Shown: positions 16,271 to 24,633, numbered from the stretch's first letter. The stretch: DNA of 64,000 bases from Streptomyces spiramyceticus (GCF_028807635.1 NZ_JARBAX010000001.1:1315001-1379000); one strand, 5' to 3'. The notes: generated by a model from the letters alone, not told the origin. A program made the numbers and translations.

Positions 16271-17506
16271 TCAGGCGAGCCGCTCCCCCAAGTACTCCCG
16301 CCACCCCACCGTAAAGTCCTCCAGCGTCGTGCCCAGCTCCGACCGCATCGCCTTCTCGACCGCGCCCTCGCGCTGCCGCTCCGCGCCCACCGCCCGGTAG
16401 AACGCGGTCAGTTTCTCCTCGCCCCACCGCTCCGCGATCAGCTCGCAGGCCAGCCAGCCGCTCTCGTACGCCCGCCCGAGACCCTCCGCGTCCCCGCCGA
16501 AGCCGAAGTCCTTGTCGGCCGGAAGCGCGGCGTCGGCGGGCACCTCTCCCGCGTGTACCGCGCGGCGCAGTTCGGGGGCGGCCTGGGCCGCGGTACGGCC
16601 GGTGTCGCGGTACGCCACCCAGTCCGCGAAGCCCTCCGAGAGCCACATCGGGGTGGCGGCGGACGTGTGGGCGCGGGTGGCGACGTGGGTGGACTCGTGG
16701 GTGAGGACGAGTCGGCGGCCGAAGTCGCCGAGGACTGCGTACGCCTCGGGGTTGACGATCACCCGGTCCGCGGGCGCCCGGCCCGAGCCCACCGACTCCC
16801 CCGTGGTGACGGCGGCGATACCCCGGTACGCGGCCGCCGGAGCGCCCAGAAGCGACCCCATCGCGTCGACCGAGGAAGGCACCAGGACGACCAGGCGCCT
16901 GGCCCACCCTTCCGGCCATGCACGGTCGACCGCGGGCACAGCGCGGTCGGCAGTGTCCGCTATGGCGCGCAGCCGGCCCGCGTCCTGGCCGGTGCCGAGG
17001 ACCAGGCTGTGTGTGCCGCGTACGACGGTGACCTTGCCCTGCTCCCAGAGCTGACGCGCACTGCCCGCGGCCGTACGGTCGGCCGCGACGTACCAGCGCC
17101 CGTCCCGCTCGGCCAGCTCCACTTCCGTGGCGGCCTTCACTGGCGCCCCGTCGTACCCCTCGAACCGGTAGCGCAGCTCGACCTGGGCGGTGACCCGGCC
17201 GGCGCCCGTACGGTCGAGGCCGGTCAGCCGGTACTCCCAGGAGCGCAGCGGCACGTCGGCGAGGTTCCGGAACTCACGGCGCTCCGCCGCGCGCAGCGTG
17301 CCCGCCCGGGGGTCGAGGACGTCCAGGTAGGCGGCCTCGTCGCGGTCGACGACGGCGGCGGCTCTGCGGTCCAGGGCCCGCTGGATGTCCCGGGCGGCGA
17401 CGTCCGCGGGCTGCCCGGGAGCGGAGCACGCAGGAGCGACAAGGAGAGCGGCGACGACGGGCCCTGCCCACCGTCTCCGCCGTGTTCCGCACCGCCGACC
17501 TGCCAC
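16271..17506 (-). CDS. Exported zinc metallopeptidase-like protein (peptidase MA family)
   Basis: This 411-aa protein begins with an Arg-rich stretch, a hydrophobic segment and a Cys in VAPACS, so it is exported and perhaps a lipoprotein. Residues 40-160 look like an Ig/NTF2-like accessory region. The catalytic motif LTHESTHVATRAH (HExxH) is followed about 20 residues later by LSEGFADWVAY, whose Glu would be the third zinc ligand of a gluzincin. The start codon is GTG at 17506. It lies 33 nt downstream of an NlpC/P60 gene on the same strand, which suggests a common transcript and a wall-associated job. Substrate unknown. Confidence 0.83.
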   Translation of the reverse strand: MAGRRCGTRRRRWAGPVVAALLVAPACSAPGQPADVAARDIQRALDRRAAAVVDRDEAAYLDVLDPRAGTLRAAERREFRNLADVPLRSWEYRLTGLDRTGAGRVTAQVELRYRFEGYDGAPVKAATEVELAERDGRWYVAADRTAAGSARQLWEQGKVTVVRGTHSLVLGTGQDAGRLRAIADTADRAVPAVDRAWPEGWARRLVVLVPSSVDAMGSLLGAPAAAYRGIAAVTTGESVGSGRAPADRVIVNPEAYAVLGDFGRRLVLTHESTHVATRAHTSAATPMWLSEGFADWVAYRDTGRTAAQAAPELRRAVHAGEVPADAALPADKDFGFGGDAEGLGRAYESGWLACELIAERWGEEKLTAFYRAVGAERQREGAVEKAMRSELGTTLEDFTVGWREYLGERLA

Positions 17507-17539
17507 CCGGCGATCGTACGGTCCACGGGCGCGGACCCG

Positions 17540-18568
17540 TCAGACCCGGGTCACCGACGAGATGGGCATCATGCCGACGGGGTCGTAGCGCACCGGAGCG
17601 CCGGGGTACGGCGCGTGCACCACCTGGCCGTTGCCCATGTACATCCCGATGTGGCTGGCATCGTCCCGGTAGGCCACGAGGTCACCGGGCTGCGCCTGAT
17701 CGAGCGGGACCTGCTGTCCGGCGTAGCGCTGTGCCTGCGAGGTGCGCGGCAGGGCGACGCCCGCCTGCGCGTACGACCACTGGGTGAGCCCCGAACAGTC
17801 GAAGCCGTACGGGCCGTTGGCGCCCCAGATGTACGGCTTTCCGACGGCCTGCTGAGCGGCCAGCACGGCGGCTCCGGCGCGCGCGGAGGCAGGCGCTCCG
17901 CCCGGCATGGGCAGCGTCTCGCTGCGGCCCGCACCGGAGCGGGAGGACCGGTCGTACTCCTCGCGCTCGTCGGACGGCAGCGAATTGAGCAGCTGCCGCG
18001 CCTCGGCGAGCTTGCGCTCCACGGTGCGCTTGTGGCGGGCGACGGTGGCCCGGCTGCGCTCCAGCTCGGTGAGCTTGCGCGAGGCCTCGGAGCGATGCTG
18101 CGCCAGCTTGCGCTGCGCGGCCCTGAGTTCGTGCAGATCGCTCGCCTGGCGGGCGCTGATGCGGTCGAGGGCCGCGGCCTTGTCGAGGTAGCTGTCGGGG
18201 TCCTCGGACAGCAGCAGGGCGAGCGCCGGGTCGATCCCGCCCGACCGGTACTGGGCGCCCGCGACCGAACCGAGCGCTCCGCGCATCTGATTGATGCGCT
18301 CCTGGCCCCGGGCGGCCACGTCCTGGGCATGGTCGACCTCCGCGCGCAGCTCGTCCGCGCGCTCGTCGGCCTTGTTGAACCGCTCGGTCGCCTGCTCCGC
18401 CTGCTCGTACAGCCGGTCGACCCTGGCCTGGGTGGCCGTTTGGGTGTCCTGAGGATCGGCGCTCGCCGGGGAAGCGACGAACGCCGCCGCCGTTGCCGCA
18501 GCCGCTGACAGAACCGTGACCCGGGCGCTCTGCGTGAGGCCGGACGGTGAGGGACGCCGATGGGTCAC
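17540..18568 (-). CDS. Secreted NlpC/P60 peptidoglycan hydrolase (tandem copy 1)
   Basis: This 342-aa protein has an N-terminal signal peptide ending near ASADP (residues 1-38), a long coiled-coil region (about 40-200, rich in Glu, Arg and Ala) and a C-terminal NlpC/P60 cysteine peptidase domain (from about 230). The catalytic Cys is in FDCSGLTQWSY and the His in SHIGMYMG, with a third polar residue in VVHAPYPG. The family cleaves gamma-D-Glu-diaminopimelate bonds in cell-wall peptides. The start is one of two adjacent GTG codons (18568 or 18571), with GGGAG about 12 nt upstream. The next gene upstream encodes a paralogue of the same length and layout. A metallopeptidase follows 33 nt later. 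Confidence 0.9.
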   Translation of the reverse strand: MTHRRPSPSGLTQSARVTVLSAAAATAAAFVASPASADPQDTQTATQARVDRLYEQAEQATERFNKADERADELRAEVDHAQDVAARGQERINQMRGALGSVAGAQYRSGGIDPALALLLSEDPDSYLDKAAALDRISARQASDLHELRAAQRKLAQHRSEASRKLTELERSRATVARHKRTVERKLAEARQLLNSLPSDEREEYDRSSRSGAGRSETLPMPGGAPASARAGAAVLAAQQAVGKPYIWGANGPYGFDCSGLTQWSYAQAGVALPRTSQAQRYAGQQVPLDQAQPGDLVAYRDDASHIGMYMGNGQVVHAPYPGAPVRYDPVGMMPISSVTRV

Positions 18569-18720
18569 CACAGGAAGCCGCACTCCCTTCCACTGCGTGC
18601 AGCCCCCTGCCGCCCTGGGCGGGCGGACCATGGACCGGGGAGCTGCGCGAGCAGACAGTAGCCGCGCGAACACACCCCGGCCAAAGACCTCGCGGGGCAC
18701 AGACAGGGCGCAAACAGCGA

Positions 18721-18754
18721 CGCCCCGCCGGAGAAGCAGGTCACCGGCGGGGCG
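18721..18754 (-). terminator. Terminator after NlpC/P60 copy 2
   Basis: A perfect 11-bp inverted repeat, CGCCCCGCCGG with its complement, and a 12-nt loop lie in the 257-bp gap between the two NlpC/P60 genes. It is oriented to end the upstream (minus-strand) copy, so the two hydrolases are probably separately transcribed. Confidence 0.65.
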
Positions 18755-18825
18755 GACAGTCAGCGGGAGCTGCCGGAATTCGCCCGAATGGGCGGTGTCG
18801 GCAGCGTCCCCAAGAAAGGCGTTTG

Positions 18826-19854
18826 TCAGATACGCACACCGAACTGGAAGGTGCCCATGTAGTCCATCGACTCGTAGCGCACGTTGGTGCCGGGCTTCGG
18901 GGCGTGCAGAATCTGGTTGTTTCCGGCGTAAAGGCCCACATGCGCCAGGTTGTTGAAGAACACCAGGTCGCCCGGCTTGAGCTGGCTCTTGCTGTAGAGC
19001 TTCTGGCCGTCGTTGTGCTGGGTGTACGTGGTCCGGGTGATCGAGACACCGGCCTGCGCGTACGCCCACTGGGTCAGCCCCGAGCAGTCGTAGGAGTTGG
19101 GCCCGGTCGCGCCGGAGACGTACGGCTTGCCTATTTGGGTGGCCGCTGCGCTGAGCGCGGCACTGCCGCGCTGGGAGGCCGCCACCTCGTTGCCGAGGCT
19201 GACCCGCTCGCTTGCCGCGCGGCTGGCGCGCTGCTCCTTCTCCCGCATCTCTTCACGCTCGGCGGCGGTCAGCGAGTTCAGGAGTCGCTGCGCCTCGGCG
19301 AGCTTGCCCTGGAACTTCTTCTTCTTCTCGCCCAGTTCCTTGCGTACGTCTTCGAGGTCGTCGAGCTTGTCCGTCGCCTCGGCGCGCTGCTGGGCAAGGG
19401 TGCGCTGCTTCGCCTGGATCTTCTGGAGCGACTCGGCCTGCTTGGCGCTCAGCTGGTCGATCGCGCCGGCCTTGTCCAGGTAGTTGTCCGGATCGGCGGA
19501 GAGGAAGAGCTGCACGGAGGGGTCGATGCCACCGGTGCGGTACTGGGCGCTGGCCACCGAACCGAGCTCGCCGCGCAGGTCGTTGAGGTCCTCCTGGCCG
19601 CGGGCGACCTTGTCCTGGAGGTTGTCGACCTCTTCCTTGAGCTTGTCCTGCCGCTCCTTGGACTGGTTGTACTTCTCCGTGGCCGCCTCGGCCTCGTGGT
19701 AGAGCTTGTCGACCTTCGCCTTGACCTCGCTCTTGGTCGGCTTGGGGTCGGCCTGAGCGGTCTGGGACGTGAGCGCGACGGCTGCGGCTGCGGTCGCGGT
19801 GAGCACAGTCACACGAGTGCGGCTCGGCTGCTTGGGACGACGGTGGGACGCCAC
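18826..19854 (-). CDS. Secreted NlpC/P60 peptidoglycan hydrolase (tandem copy 2)
   Basis: This 342-aa paralogue of the next gene downstream is built the same way: signal peptide (to about SQTAQADP), charged coiled coil (about residues 40-210) and NlpC/P60 domain with catalytic Cys in YDCSGLTQWAY and His in AHVGLYAG. Conserved coiled-coil segments (GSVASAQYRTGGIDPSVQLF, LSADPDNYLDKAGAIDQLSA) are shared between the copies, showing duplication. The GTG at 19854 follows AAGGAG at 9 nt. The upstream leader contains a ydaO-like RNA, so expression may respond to cyclic di-AMP, as known for several Streptomyces cell-wall hydrolase genes. Confidence 0.92.
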   Translation of the reverse strand: MASHRRPKQPSRTRVTVLTATAAAAVALTSQTAQADPKPTKSEVKAKVDKLYHEAEAATEKYNQSKERQDKLKEEVDNLQDKVARGQEDLNDLRGELGSVASAQYRTGGIDPSVQLFLSADPDNYLDKAGAIDQLSAKQAESLQKIQAKQRTLAQQRAEATDKLDDLEDVRKELGEKKKKFQGKLAEAQRLLNSLTAAEREEMREKEQRASRAASERVSLGNEVAASQRGSAALSAAATQIGKPYVSGATGPNSYDCSGLTQWAYAQAGVSITRTTYTQHNDGQKLYSKSQLKPGDLVFFNNLAHVGLYAGNNQILHAPKPGTNVRYESMDYMGTFQFGVRI

Positions 19855-19877
19855 GAAGGCGAGCTCCTTCTTCCTCG

Positions 19878-19976
19878 AGCCGCCTACCGGGCTAGTGGGG
19901 GGATGTGATCCCCGGCTCCACGATTCGGTTCCCCCGCGGAACTGGACCGAACTGCATGGACTCGGCGGTACCTTCG
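19878..19976 (-). promoter_or_regulatory. Candidate ydaO-type (cyclic di-AMP) riboswitch
   Basis: In the 311-bp gap upstream of NlpC/P60 copy 2, the minus strand reads, in order, ACCGCCGAGTCC, GCGGGGGAACCGAATCG, a GGGGATCACATCCCC hairpin and CTAGCCCGGTAGGCGGC. These match the ydaO-family elements GCCGAAUCC, GGAGGAACCG and the closing CUAACnCGGnAGGC, with CCGCC/GGCGG able to form the closing stem. The element is shorter than a typical ydaO aptamer: the second lobe appears reduced. A separate hairpin (CCTTCGC/GCGAAGG) lies just 5' of it. The location before a cell-wall hydrolase is the typical context. The call is tentative pending a covariance-model search. Confidence 0.5.
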
Positions 19977-20165
19977 CTGCCACCCCGGATGGGCGATCAA
20001 CCGTGCGAAGGTTCGAGGCCAGACCTTAGTGACCTTCTTGTGATCAGTTCAAATCCCCACAGGGAAAATCTTAAACCCAGGTCACAATCTTTACTTTCAT
20101 CACACGTGCAGTAACGGCAACTTGACGGTACGTTCCGTGAATTCGGGCATTAGGCCCACGAGTTA

Positions 20166-21524
20166 CTAGACGCGCGAAAGCCGCTTCAGCAACAAGGCGG
20201 ACGCAACCGGCCTCGCCCCCGCCTTCGCGACCCCGTCGGCCACCTCACGGTCGGTCGACGCCACCACCACGGGCCGCCCGGGCGGCTCCGCCCGCACGAG
20301 CTGCCTGATGAGCTCGTCCGCGGTCACCCCCGGCTTGCTGAACAGCACCCGGACTCCGCGCGGCGGCGCGAGCAGCACGGGCGCCACCAGCTCCGCCCCG
20401 TCGAAGACACAGGTCACCTCGGCGCCCGACTGCGCCGCGAGCATCGAAAGGCCGCCGAGCAGGCGCAGCCGCTGCTTGTCCAGCGGCATCTGCGGATAGC
20501 CGGTCTTGGTGACGTTGTAGCCGTCCACGACCAGGTGCGCCTGCGGCAGCGCGAGCAGCTGGTCGAGCAGTGCGGGGTCGGTCTCGGAGAGCGCCCTGGC
20601 CGCGATGTCCTTGGGTGTCATACGGCCCGGCTCGACGGCGTCCACCATGTCGGCGGGGTGCAGCGACGCGGGCGGCAGCGCCAGTTCGCGGCGCAGACCC
20701 TGGGCGGCCTCCAGCACCGTGTCGAGCAGCAGCCGTACCCGCATGTCCTCGATGCTGCGGCCCTCGCGCACGGCCCTGCGGCTCGCCTCCAGGCCCGCCT
20801 CCACCTCGGCGAGGCGGGCCTTCAGGCGCCGTGTCTCGCTCTCGGAGGCGGTGACCTGGGCGGCGACCTCGGCTTTGAAGGTCTCGGCCTCGGCGTTCGC
20901 ACGGCGCAGGGCCGCCTCGCCGCGCTTCACATCGCTCACCGCGCTGCGCAGCTTGCGCTGGAGTACGTCGGCCTCCTTGCGGGCCGCTTCCAGTTCCGTA
21001 CGGAGCCGCTCGGTCTCGCTCTTGGTGTGCTCGCGCGCGTGCGCGAGCTCTTCGCGCAGCCGTTCCAGCTCCCGCTGGGCGGCCTCGTCGGCGCGCTCGG
21101 CGTCCGCCCGCAGCGCCTCTTCGCCCGCGGCGGCCACCAGCTTGACCCAGCCGACGGGACGCAGCACGTACGCCGCCGCCGCCACGTCGACGGGATCGGC
21201 GGCGGCGGGCGGCGAACCCGACTCCAGCGCCGTCGCCAGCTCGGGCTGCGCCTCGCGCAGCCGCTCGCCGATGCGCTGGCGGAACAGCGGGTCGCCCTCC
21301 AGGGCAGCGGCCATCGCGTTGCCCGCGAACTTGGCACGCCTGGTCGGGGTGAACCGGGCGTACTGCCTCAGCTGGGAGGGCAGTTCGGCGACGGTGAGCC
21401 CGCCGAACGCGTCCGAGACCAGCGCGACGACCTTGCGCCGTACACCTTCGGGCAGCGGGCGGTCGAGCACCTCGGCGGCGTCACCGGCCGAATCGGCCGG
21501 TTCAGCGCCGCTTGCATGCTCCAC
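20166..21524 (-). CDS. NYN-domain protein with central coiled coil (putative RNA-processing)
   Basis: This 452-aa protein has three parts: an N-terminal helical region (residues 15-140), a charged coiled coil (about 145-265), and a C-terminal NYN/PIN-like domain (about 325-450) with HLVVDGYNVTKTGYP, VTCVFDGAE and VVVASTDREVADG, which provide the conserved Asp residues of this nuclease fold. The C-terminal domain resembles YacP/Rae1-type proteins, which cleave RNA on or near ribosomes. The start is GTG; no strong ribosome site is visible. It is conserved next to the zinc-ribbon gene in this neighbourhood as I recall it. Its RNA target is unknown. Confidence 0.85.
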   Translation of the reverse strand: MEHASGAEPADSAGDAAEVLDRPLPEGVRRKVVALVSDAFGGLTVAELPSQLRQYARFTPTRRAKFAGNAMAAALEGDPLFRQRIGERLREAQPELATALESGSPPAAADPVDVAAAAYVLRPVGWVKLVAAAGEEALRADAERADEAAQRELERLREELAHAREHTKSETERLRTELEAARKEADVLQRKLRSAVSDVKRGEAALRRANAEAETFKAEVAAQVTASESETRRLKARLAEVEAGLEASRRAVREGRSIEDMRVRLLLDTVLEAAQGLRRELALPPASLHPADMVDAVEPGRMTPKDIAARALSETDPALLDQLLALPQAHLVVDGYNVTKTGYPQMPLDKQRLRLLGGLSMLAAQSGAEVTCVFDGAELVAPVLLAPPRGVRVLFSKPGVTADELIRQLVRAEPPGRPVVVASTDREVADGVAKAGARPVASALLLKRLSRV

Positions 21525-21560
21525 AATCCGTCACCCCACTACCCTTTCGGGCCGGTCCTG

Positions 21561-21803
21561 TCAGGAGCCGGCGCCCGGCCTGTCCACCAGTTCGATCTGG
21601 TCCACCGCGTTGCACCAGCGGCAGCGCACTGACTCGATGGTCTCACTGACCACCTCGCGTTCTTCGACCTTGGACTCTCCGGCCAGGTCGAGATGTACGT
21701 ACTCGATCACCTTGGACGACCGGGTCACGTCGAAACGCGTGAGATTGCCGCACAGGGCGCAGCGCCACCGGGTCTCGGCAGTCGGCAGGGGAACCGTCGT
21801 CAT
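21561..21803 (-). CDS. Small zinc-ribbon protein, unknown function
   Basis: This 80-aa protein has two CxxC pairs (CALCGN near residue 15, CRWCNA near 61) that should bind one zinc. The stretch between them is charged and beta-like. It ends 36 nt upstream of the NYN gene on the same strand, so it may be cotranscribed. No function is assigned; a nucleic-acid or protein-binding adaptor is a guess. Confidence 0.8.
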   Translation of the reverse strand: MTTVPLPTAETRWRCALCGNLTRFDVTRSSKVIEYVHLDLAGESKVEEREVVSETIESVRCRWCNAVDQIELVDRPGAGS

Positions 21804-21938
21804 CGTGCCGTCCTTATTTCAGCGTGCCTACTGCCCGTAACCCTACGGCCTCACGGGTACCCACGTGGCGGGGAGCCGGCCCGTGGGATCCGGCGAGGCG
21901 GTCTGTCCACCTGGGTCCCGTTACGACATGCTCTGGTC

Positions 21939-22649
21939 ATGATCGGTTGGCGGGAAGCGGCCCGGGGCCCCGTGGTGACGTACGGCGCGATCGGCGTGTG
22001 CTGCCTGATCTTCGTCCTCGGCCCGCTCTCCGGCCTCAATCCGGAGTACGGCACGGGCGACATCCTCCTCGCGGCGCAGAGCGCGCACTTCGAGCGCTGG
22101 GGTGTGATCCCGAGCGAGCTGCTGAGCGGCTCGGCCGCCGCCCTGGTCACCCCGGCCACCGCCCTGTTCGTCCATGGCAGCTGGCTCCATCTGCTGGGCA
22201 ACATGCTGTTCCTGTACGTCTTCGGGGCGATGGCGGAGGAACGGATGGGCCGCGTCCGGTTCGCCCTGTTCTATCTGAGCTGCGGCTACCTCGCCCTGCT
22301 CTTCTACGCCGTCGCCCATGCCACGTCCGACCAGACGCTGGTGGGGGCCTCCGGCGCGATCGCCGCGGTGCTCGGGGCTTTCCTCTATCTCTTCCCCAGG
22401 GCGCGCGTCACCAGCCTGTTCCCGTTCCTCTTCTTTCTGCCGCTGCGCTTCCCCGCCTGGATCGTTCTGATCTTCTGGTTCGTACTCCAGTGGCTGGCGG
22501 CGCAGAGCGCGGGCTCGGGCCCCGGCGTGGCCTATCTGGCACACGTGGCGGGCTTCTGCGCGGGCTTCCTCTTCGCCTGGGGGTGTTACCGGCGTACGGA
22601 TAGAGTGAGGGTCCCAGCGCCGGCCACCGAGGGAGAAAGCCAACCGTGA
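21939..22649 (+). CDS. Rhomboid-family intramembrane serine protease
   Basis: This 236-aa protein has six or seven hydrophobic helices. The rhomboid features are the HGSWLHLLGNMLFLYVFG helix with conserved His/Asn, the catalytic Ser in VGASGAIAAVLG and the His in YLAHVAGFCAGF. Rhomboids cut membrane-anchored proteins inside the bilayer. It starts at the ATG at 21939 (no clear Shine-Dalgarno) and overlaps the following gene by 4 nt (GTGA). It is divergent from the zinc-ribbon gene. The substrate is unknown. Confidence 0.92.
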   Translation: MIGWREAARGPVVTYGAIGVCCLIFVLGPLSGLNPEYGTGDILLAAQSAHFERWGVIPSELLSGSAAALVTPATALFVHGSWLHLLGNMLFLYVFGAMAEERMGRVRFALFYLSCGYLALLFYAVAHATSDQTLVGASGAIAAVLGAFLYLFPRARVTSLFPFLFFLPLRFPAWIVLIFWFVLQWLAAQSAGSGPGVAYLAHVAGFCAGFLFAWGCYRRTDRVRVPAPATEGESQP

Positions 22650-22927
22650 TCACCGCGATCGTGCTCATCAAGACCAGCGTGGACCGGATCCCCGAGATCG
22701 CGGAGTCCATCGCGGCGCTCGACAGCGTCAGCGAGGTCTTCTCGGTCACCGGTACGTACGACCTGATCGCCATGGTGCGTGTGGCCAAGCACGACGACCT
22801 GGCCGACGTCATCCCCGGCCGGATCAGCAAGATCCCCGGCGTCGAGGGCACCGACACGCACGTGGCCTTCCGTACGTACTCGCAGCACGACCTGGAAGCG
22901 GCCTTCGCGATCGGCCTCGACGCCTAG
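22646..22927 (+). CDS. Stand-alone Lrp/AsnC ligand-binding (RAM) domain protein
   Basis: The 93-aa product is entirely an Lrp/AsnC effector domain (ITAIVLIKTSVDRIPEIAES, VFSVTGTYDLIAMVRV) with no helix-turn-helix. Such proteins form ring oligomers and bind amino acids or small molecules, or modulate full-length Lrp proteins. The GTG start overlaps the rhomboid stop by 4 nt, with GGGAGA upstream, so translation is coupled. Confidence 0.9.
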   Translation: MITAIVLIKTSVDRIPEIAESIAALDSVSEVFSVTGTYDLIAMVRVAKHDDLADVIPGRISKIPGVEGTDTHVAFRTYSQHDLEAAFAIGLDA

Positions 22928-22931
22928 CGAT

Positions 22932-22955
22932 GTCCGGCGGTCAGACCGCCGGGAC
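22932..22955. terminator. Short hairpin between convergent genes
   Basis: CCGGCGGT and ACCGCCGG pair around a 3-nt loop, with flanking GTCC/GGAC extending the stem. It overlaps the stop of the minus-strand aminotransferase gene and follows the Lrp-domain gene. Confidence 0.45.
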
Positions 22956-24329
22956 GCAACGGCCTTCCTCGGTGCGGTAGTTCCACTTCGCACCGTCCTG
23001 GACGAGCTCCTTGACGGCGCGGACGAACCGCTCCACGTGCTCGTCGGGCGTACCGGCGCCGAAGCTGACGCGGATGGCGTTCAGGGACCTCTCACCCGGC
23101 TCGGCCTCCGGTGCACCGCACTCGCCCGGGTCCTGCGGGTCGCTGCCGAGCAGGGTGCGGACCAGCGGGTGCGCGCAGAAGAGTCCGTCCCGTACGCCGA
23201 TTCCGTACTCGGCGGACAGGGCGGCCGCGAAGTGCGAGCTGTTCCAGCCCTCGACCACGAACGAGATGACACCGACGCGCGGGGCCTCGTCTCCGAAGAG
23301 TGACAGCACCTTGACCGCGTCCACATCGGCGAGGCCGTCGAGGACCTTCGTCACGAGCTGCTGCTCGCGTGCGACCAGCGAGTCGAAACCGGCCTCGGCG
23401 AGCGCCTTGCAGGCGGACGCGATCGAGTAGACACCGATGACATTGGGCGAACCGGCCTCGTGGCGGGCGGCCGTGGTGTGCCAGTCGACGTCCACACCGC
23501 CGTCGTCGCGGCGGGCGACCTTGCGCGACGCGCCCCCGCCCGCGAGGTACGGCTCGGCGCTCTGCAGCCAGTCGGCGCGGCCCGCGAGCACGCCCGAGCC
23601 GAACGGCGCGTACAGCTTGTGCCCGGAGAAGGCGACCCAGTCGACGTCCAGCTCCGCGATGTCCAGCGGGTGGTGCGGCGCGAGCTGCGCGGCGTCCAGC
23701 ACGATCCGGGCGCCGTGGGCGTGCGCGGCGGCGGCGAGCTCCTTGACCGGCCACAGCTCACCGGTGACGTTGGAGGCACCCGTGACACACACGAGGGCAG
23801 GGCCGTAGCCCCCTTCAATCGTCACAGTGCGGTCGGCCAGCGCGCGCTCCAGGGTCTCGACGGCCTGGGCCGGAGTCCGGGGCGCATTCAGGTAGTTGAC
23901 CTTCGCGTCGCGCCAGGGCAGCAGGGATGCGTGGTGCTCGGTCTCGAAGACGAAGACCTGGCAGTCGTCGGGCAGTGCGGCGGCCAGCAGGTTGAGCGAG
24001 TCGGTGGTGGACCGCGTAAAGACGACCTGGTCGCTCCCGCGGCAGCCGAGGAACTCGGCGACGGTGGCGCGGCTGTTCTCGAAGAGGTCGGTCGACAGCT
24101 GCGAGAGGTACCCGGCGCCGCGGTGCACGCTGCCGTAGTACGGGGCGTACGCCGCCACGTCGTCCCACACCCGCTGGAGAGCCGGGGCGCTGGCCGCGTA
24201 GTCGAGGGCGGCGTAGGTGACCTCGCCACCGGTGACGAGCGGCACGAGAACATCTCGCCCAAGCACCTCCAGAGCCCCCGAAATGTCACGGCAAAGGGTC
24301 TGGTCGGGGGCAGCGGTGGAGACAGACAT
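22941..24329 (-). CDS. Class V aminotransferase, SufS-like cysteine desulfurase candidate
   Basis: This 462-aa PLP enzyme of the NifS/SufS fold has ETEHHASLLPW (His stacking on PLP), VLDAAQLAPHH (Asp) and the Schiff-base Lys in FSGHKLYAPFGSGVL. A Cys in GVRDGLFCAHPLVRTLL sits where SufS-type desulfurases carry their persulfide cysteine. The ATG at 24329 has CAGGAG at good spacing. The leader contains a SAM-IV riboswitch, placing the gene under S-adenosylmethionine control and supporting a sulfur-metabolism role. The protein is longer than typical SufS at the N-terminus. Cysteine desulfuration is likely but not proven; related epimerases and lyases share the fold. Confidence 0.85.
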   Translation of the reverse strand: MSVSTAAPDQTLCRDISGALEVLGRDVLVPLVTGGEVTYAALDYAASAPALQRVWDDVAAYAPYYGSVHRGAGYLSQLSTDLFENSRATVAEFLGCRGSDQVVFTRSTTDSLNLLAAALPDDCQVFVFETEHHASLLPWRDAKVNYLNAPRTPAQAVETLERALADRTVTIEGGYGPALVCVTGASNVTGELWPVKELAAAAHAHGARIVLDAAQLAPHHPLDIAELDVDWVAFSGHKLYAPFGSGVLAGRADWLQSAEPYLAGGGASRKVARRDDGGVDVDWHTTAARHEAGSPNVIGVYSIASACKALAEAGFDSLVAREQQLVTKVLDGLADVDAVKVLSLFGDEAPRVGVISFVVEGWNSSHFAAALSAEYGIGVRDGLFCAHPLVRTLLGSDPQDPGECGAPEAEPGERSLNAIRVSFGAGTPDEHVERFVRAVKELVQDGAKWNYRTEEGRCVPAV

Positions 24330-24468
24330 GGCGAACTCCTGTGAGGTACGCGAACTCACTGCGCCGGCAGATACGCGGCAGCGCAGGAGAAAAGTGAAAT
24401 GGGTGTGCGGAGAAGGGCCGTTGAGCCCTATCGCATTCGCTTGCTCACAAGAGGCTCCCTGAGAACCA

Positions 24469-24492
24469 GGACCCCAAGGCTTCGAGGGGTCC
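24469..24492 (-). promoter_or_regulatory. Hairpin competing with the SAM-IV P1 stem
   Basis: GGACCCC and GGGGTCC form a 7-bp hairpin with a 10-nt loop directly at the 3' end of the aptamer. The left arm includes the GACC that also closes aptamer stem P1, so the two structures exclude each other. This is the likely expression platform. Confidence 0.6.
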
Positions 24493-24604
24493 GCGCTTGC
24501 CGCAGACCTTTCTGTCTGCGACCTGGTCTTCACCCGGGGCACCCCGCCACGGACGGAGGGTTGCCGGACAGCAAGCCGGGGCCAAAACGCTGTCACTCAT
24601 GACC
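24488..24604 (-). promoter_or_regulatory. SAM-IV riboswitch upstream of the SufS-like gene
   Basis: The 117-nt minus-strand segment closely follows the actinobacterial SAM-IV aptamer. It starts GGTCATGAGTGACAGCGT, continues with CCCCGGCTTGCTG, CCGGCAACCCTCC (24555-24567) and GGGGTGCCCCGGGTGAAGACC (core at 24530-24545), then a variable hairpin (GCAGACAGAAAGGTCTGC), and closes with GGCAAGCGCGGACC. GGTC and GACC form stem P1. The class binds S-adenosylmethionine and usually represses sulfur genes. It ends 158 nt before the SufS-like start codon on the same strand. Confidence 0.93.
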
Positions 24605-24633
24605 TGCCAAGCATCCTGCCACACGATCAAGAA

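Noticed and set aside
24330..24487. Possible small leader peptide between the SAM-IV riboswitch and the SufS-like gene
   Set aside because: No start codon with a ribosome site gives a convincing short frame; the RNA structure explains the leader adequately.
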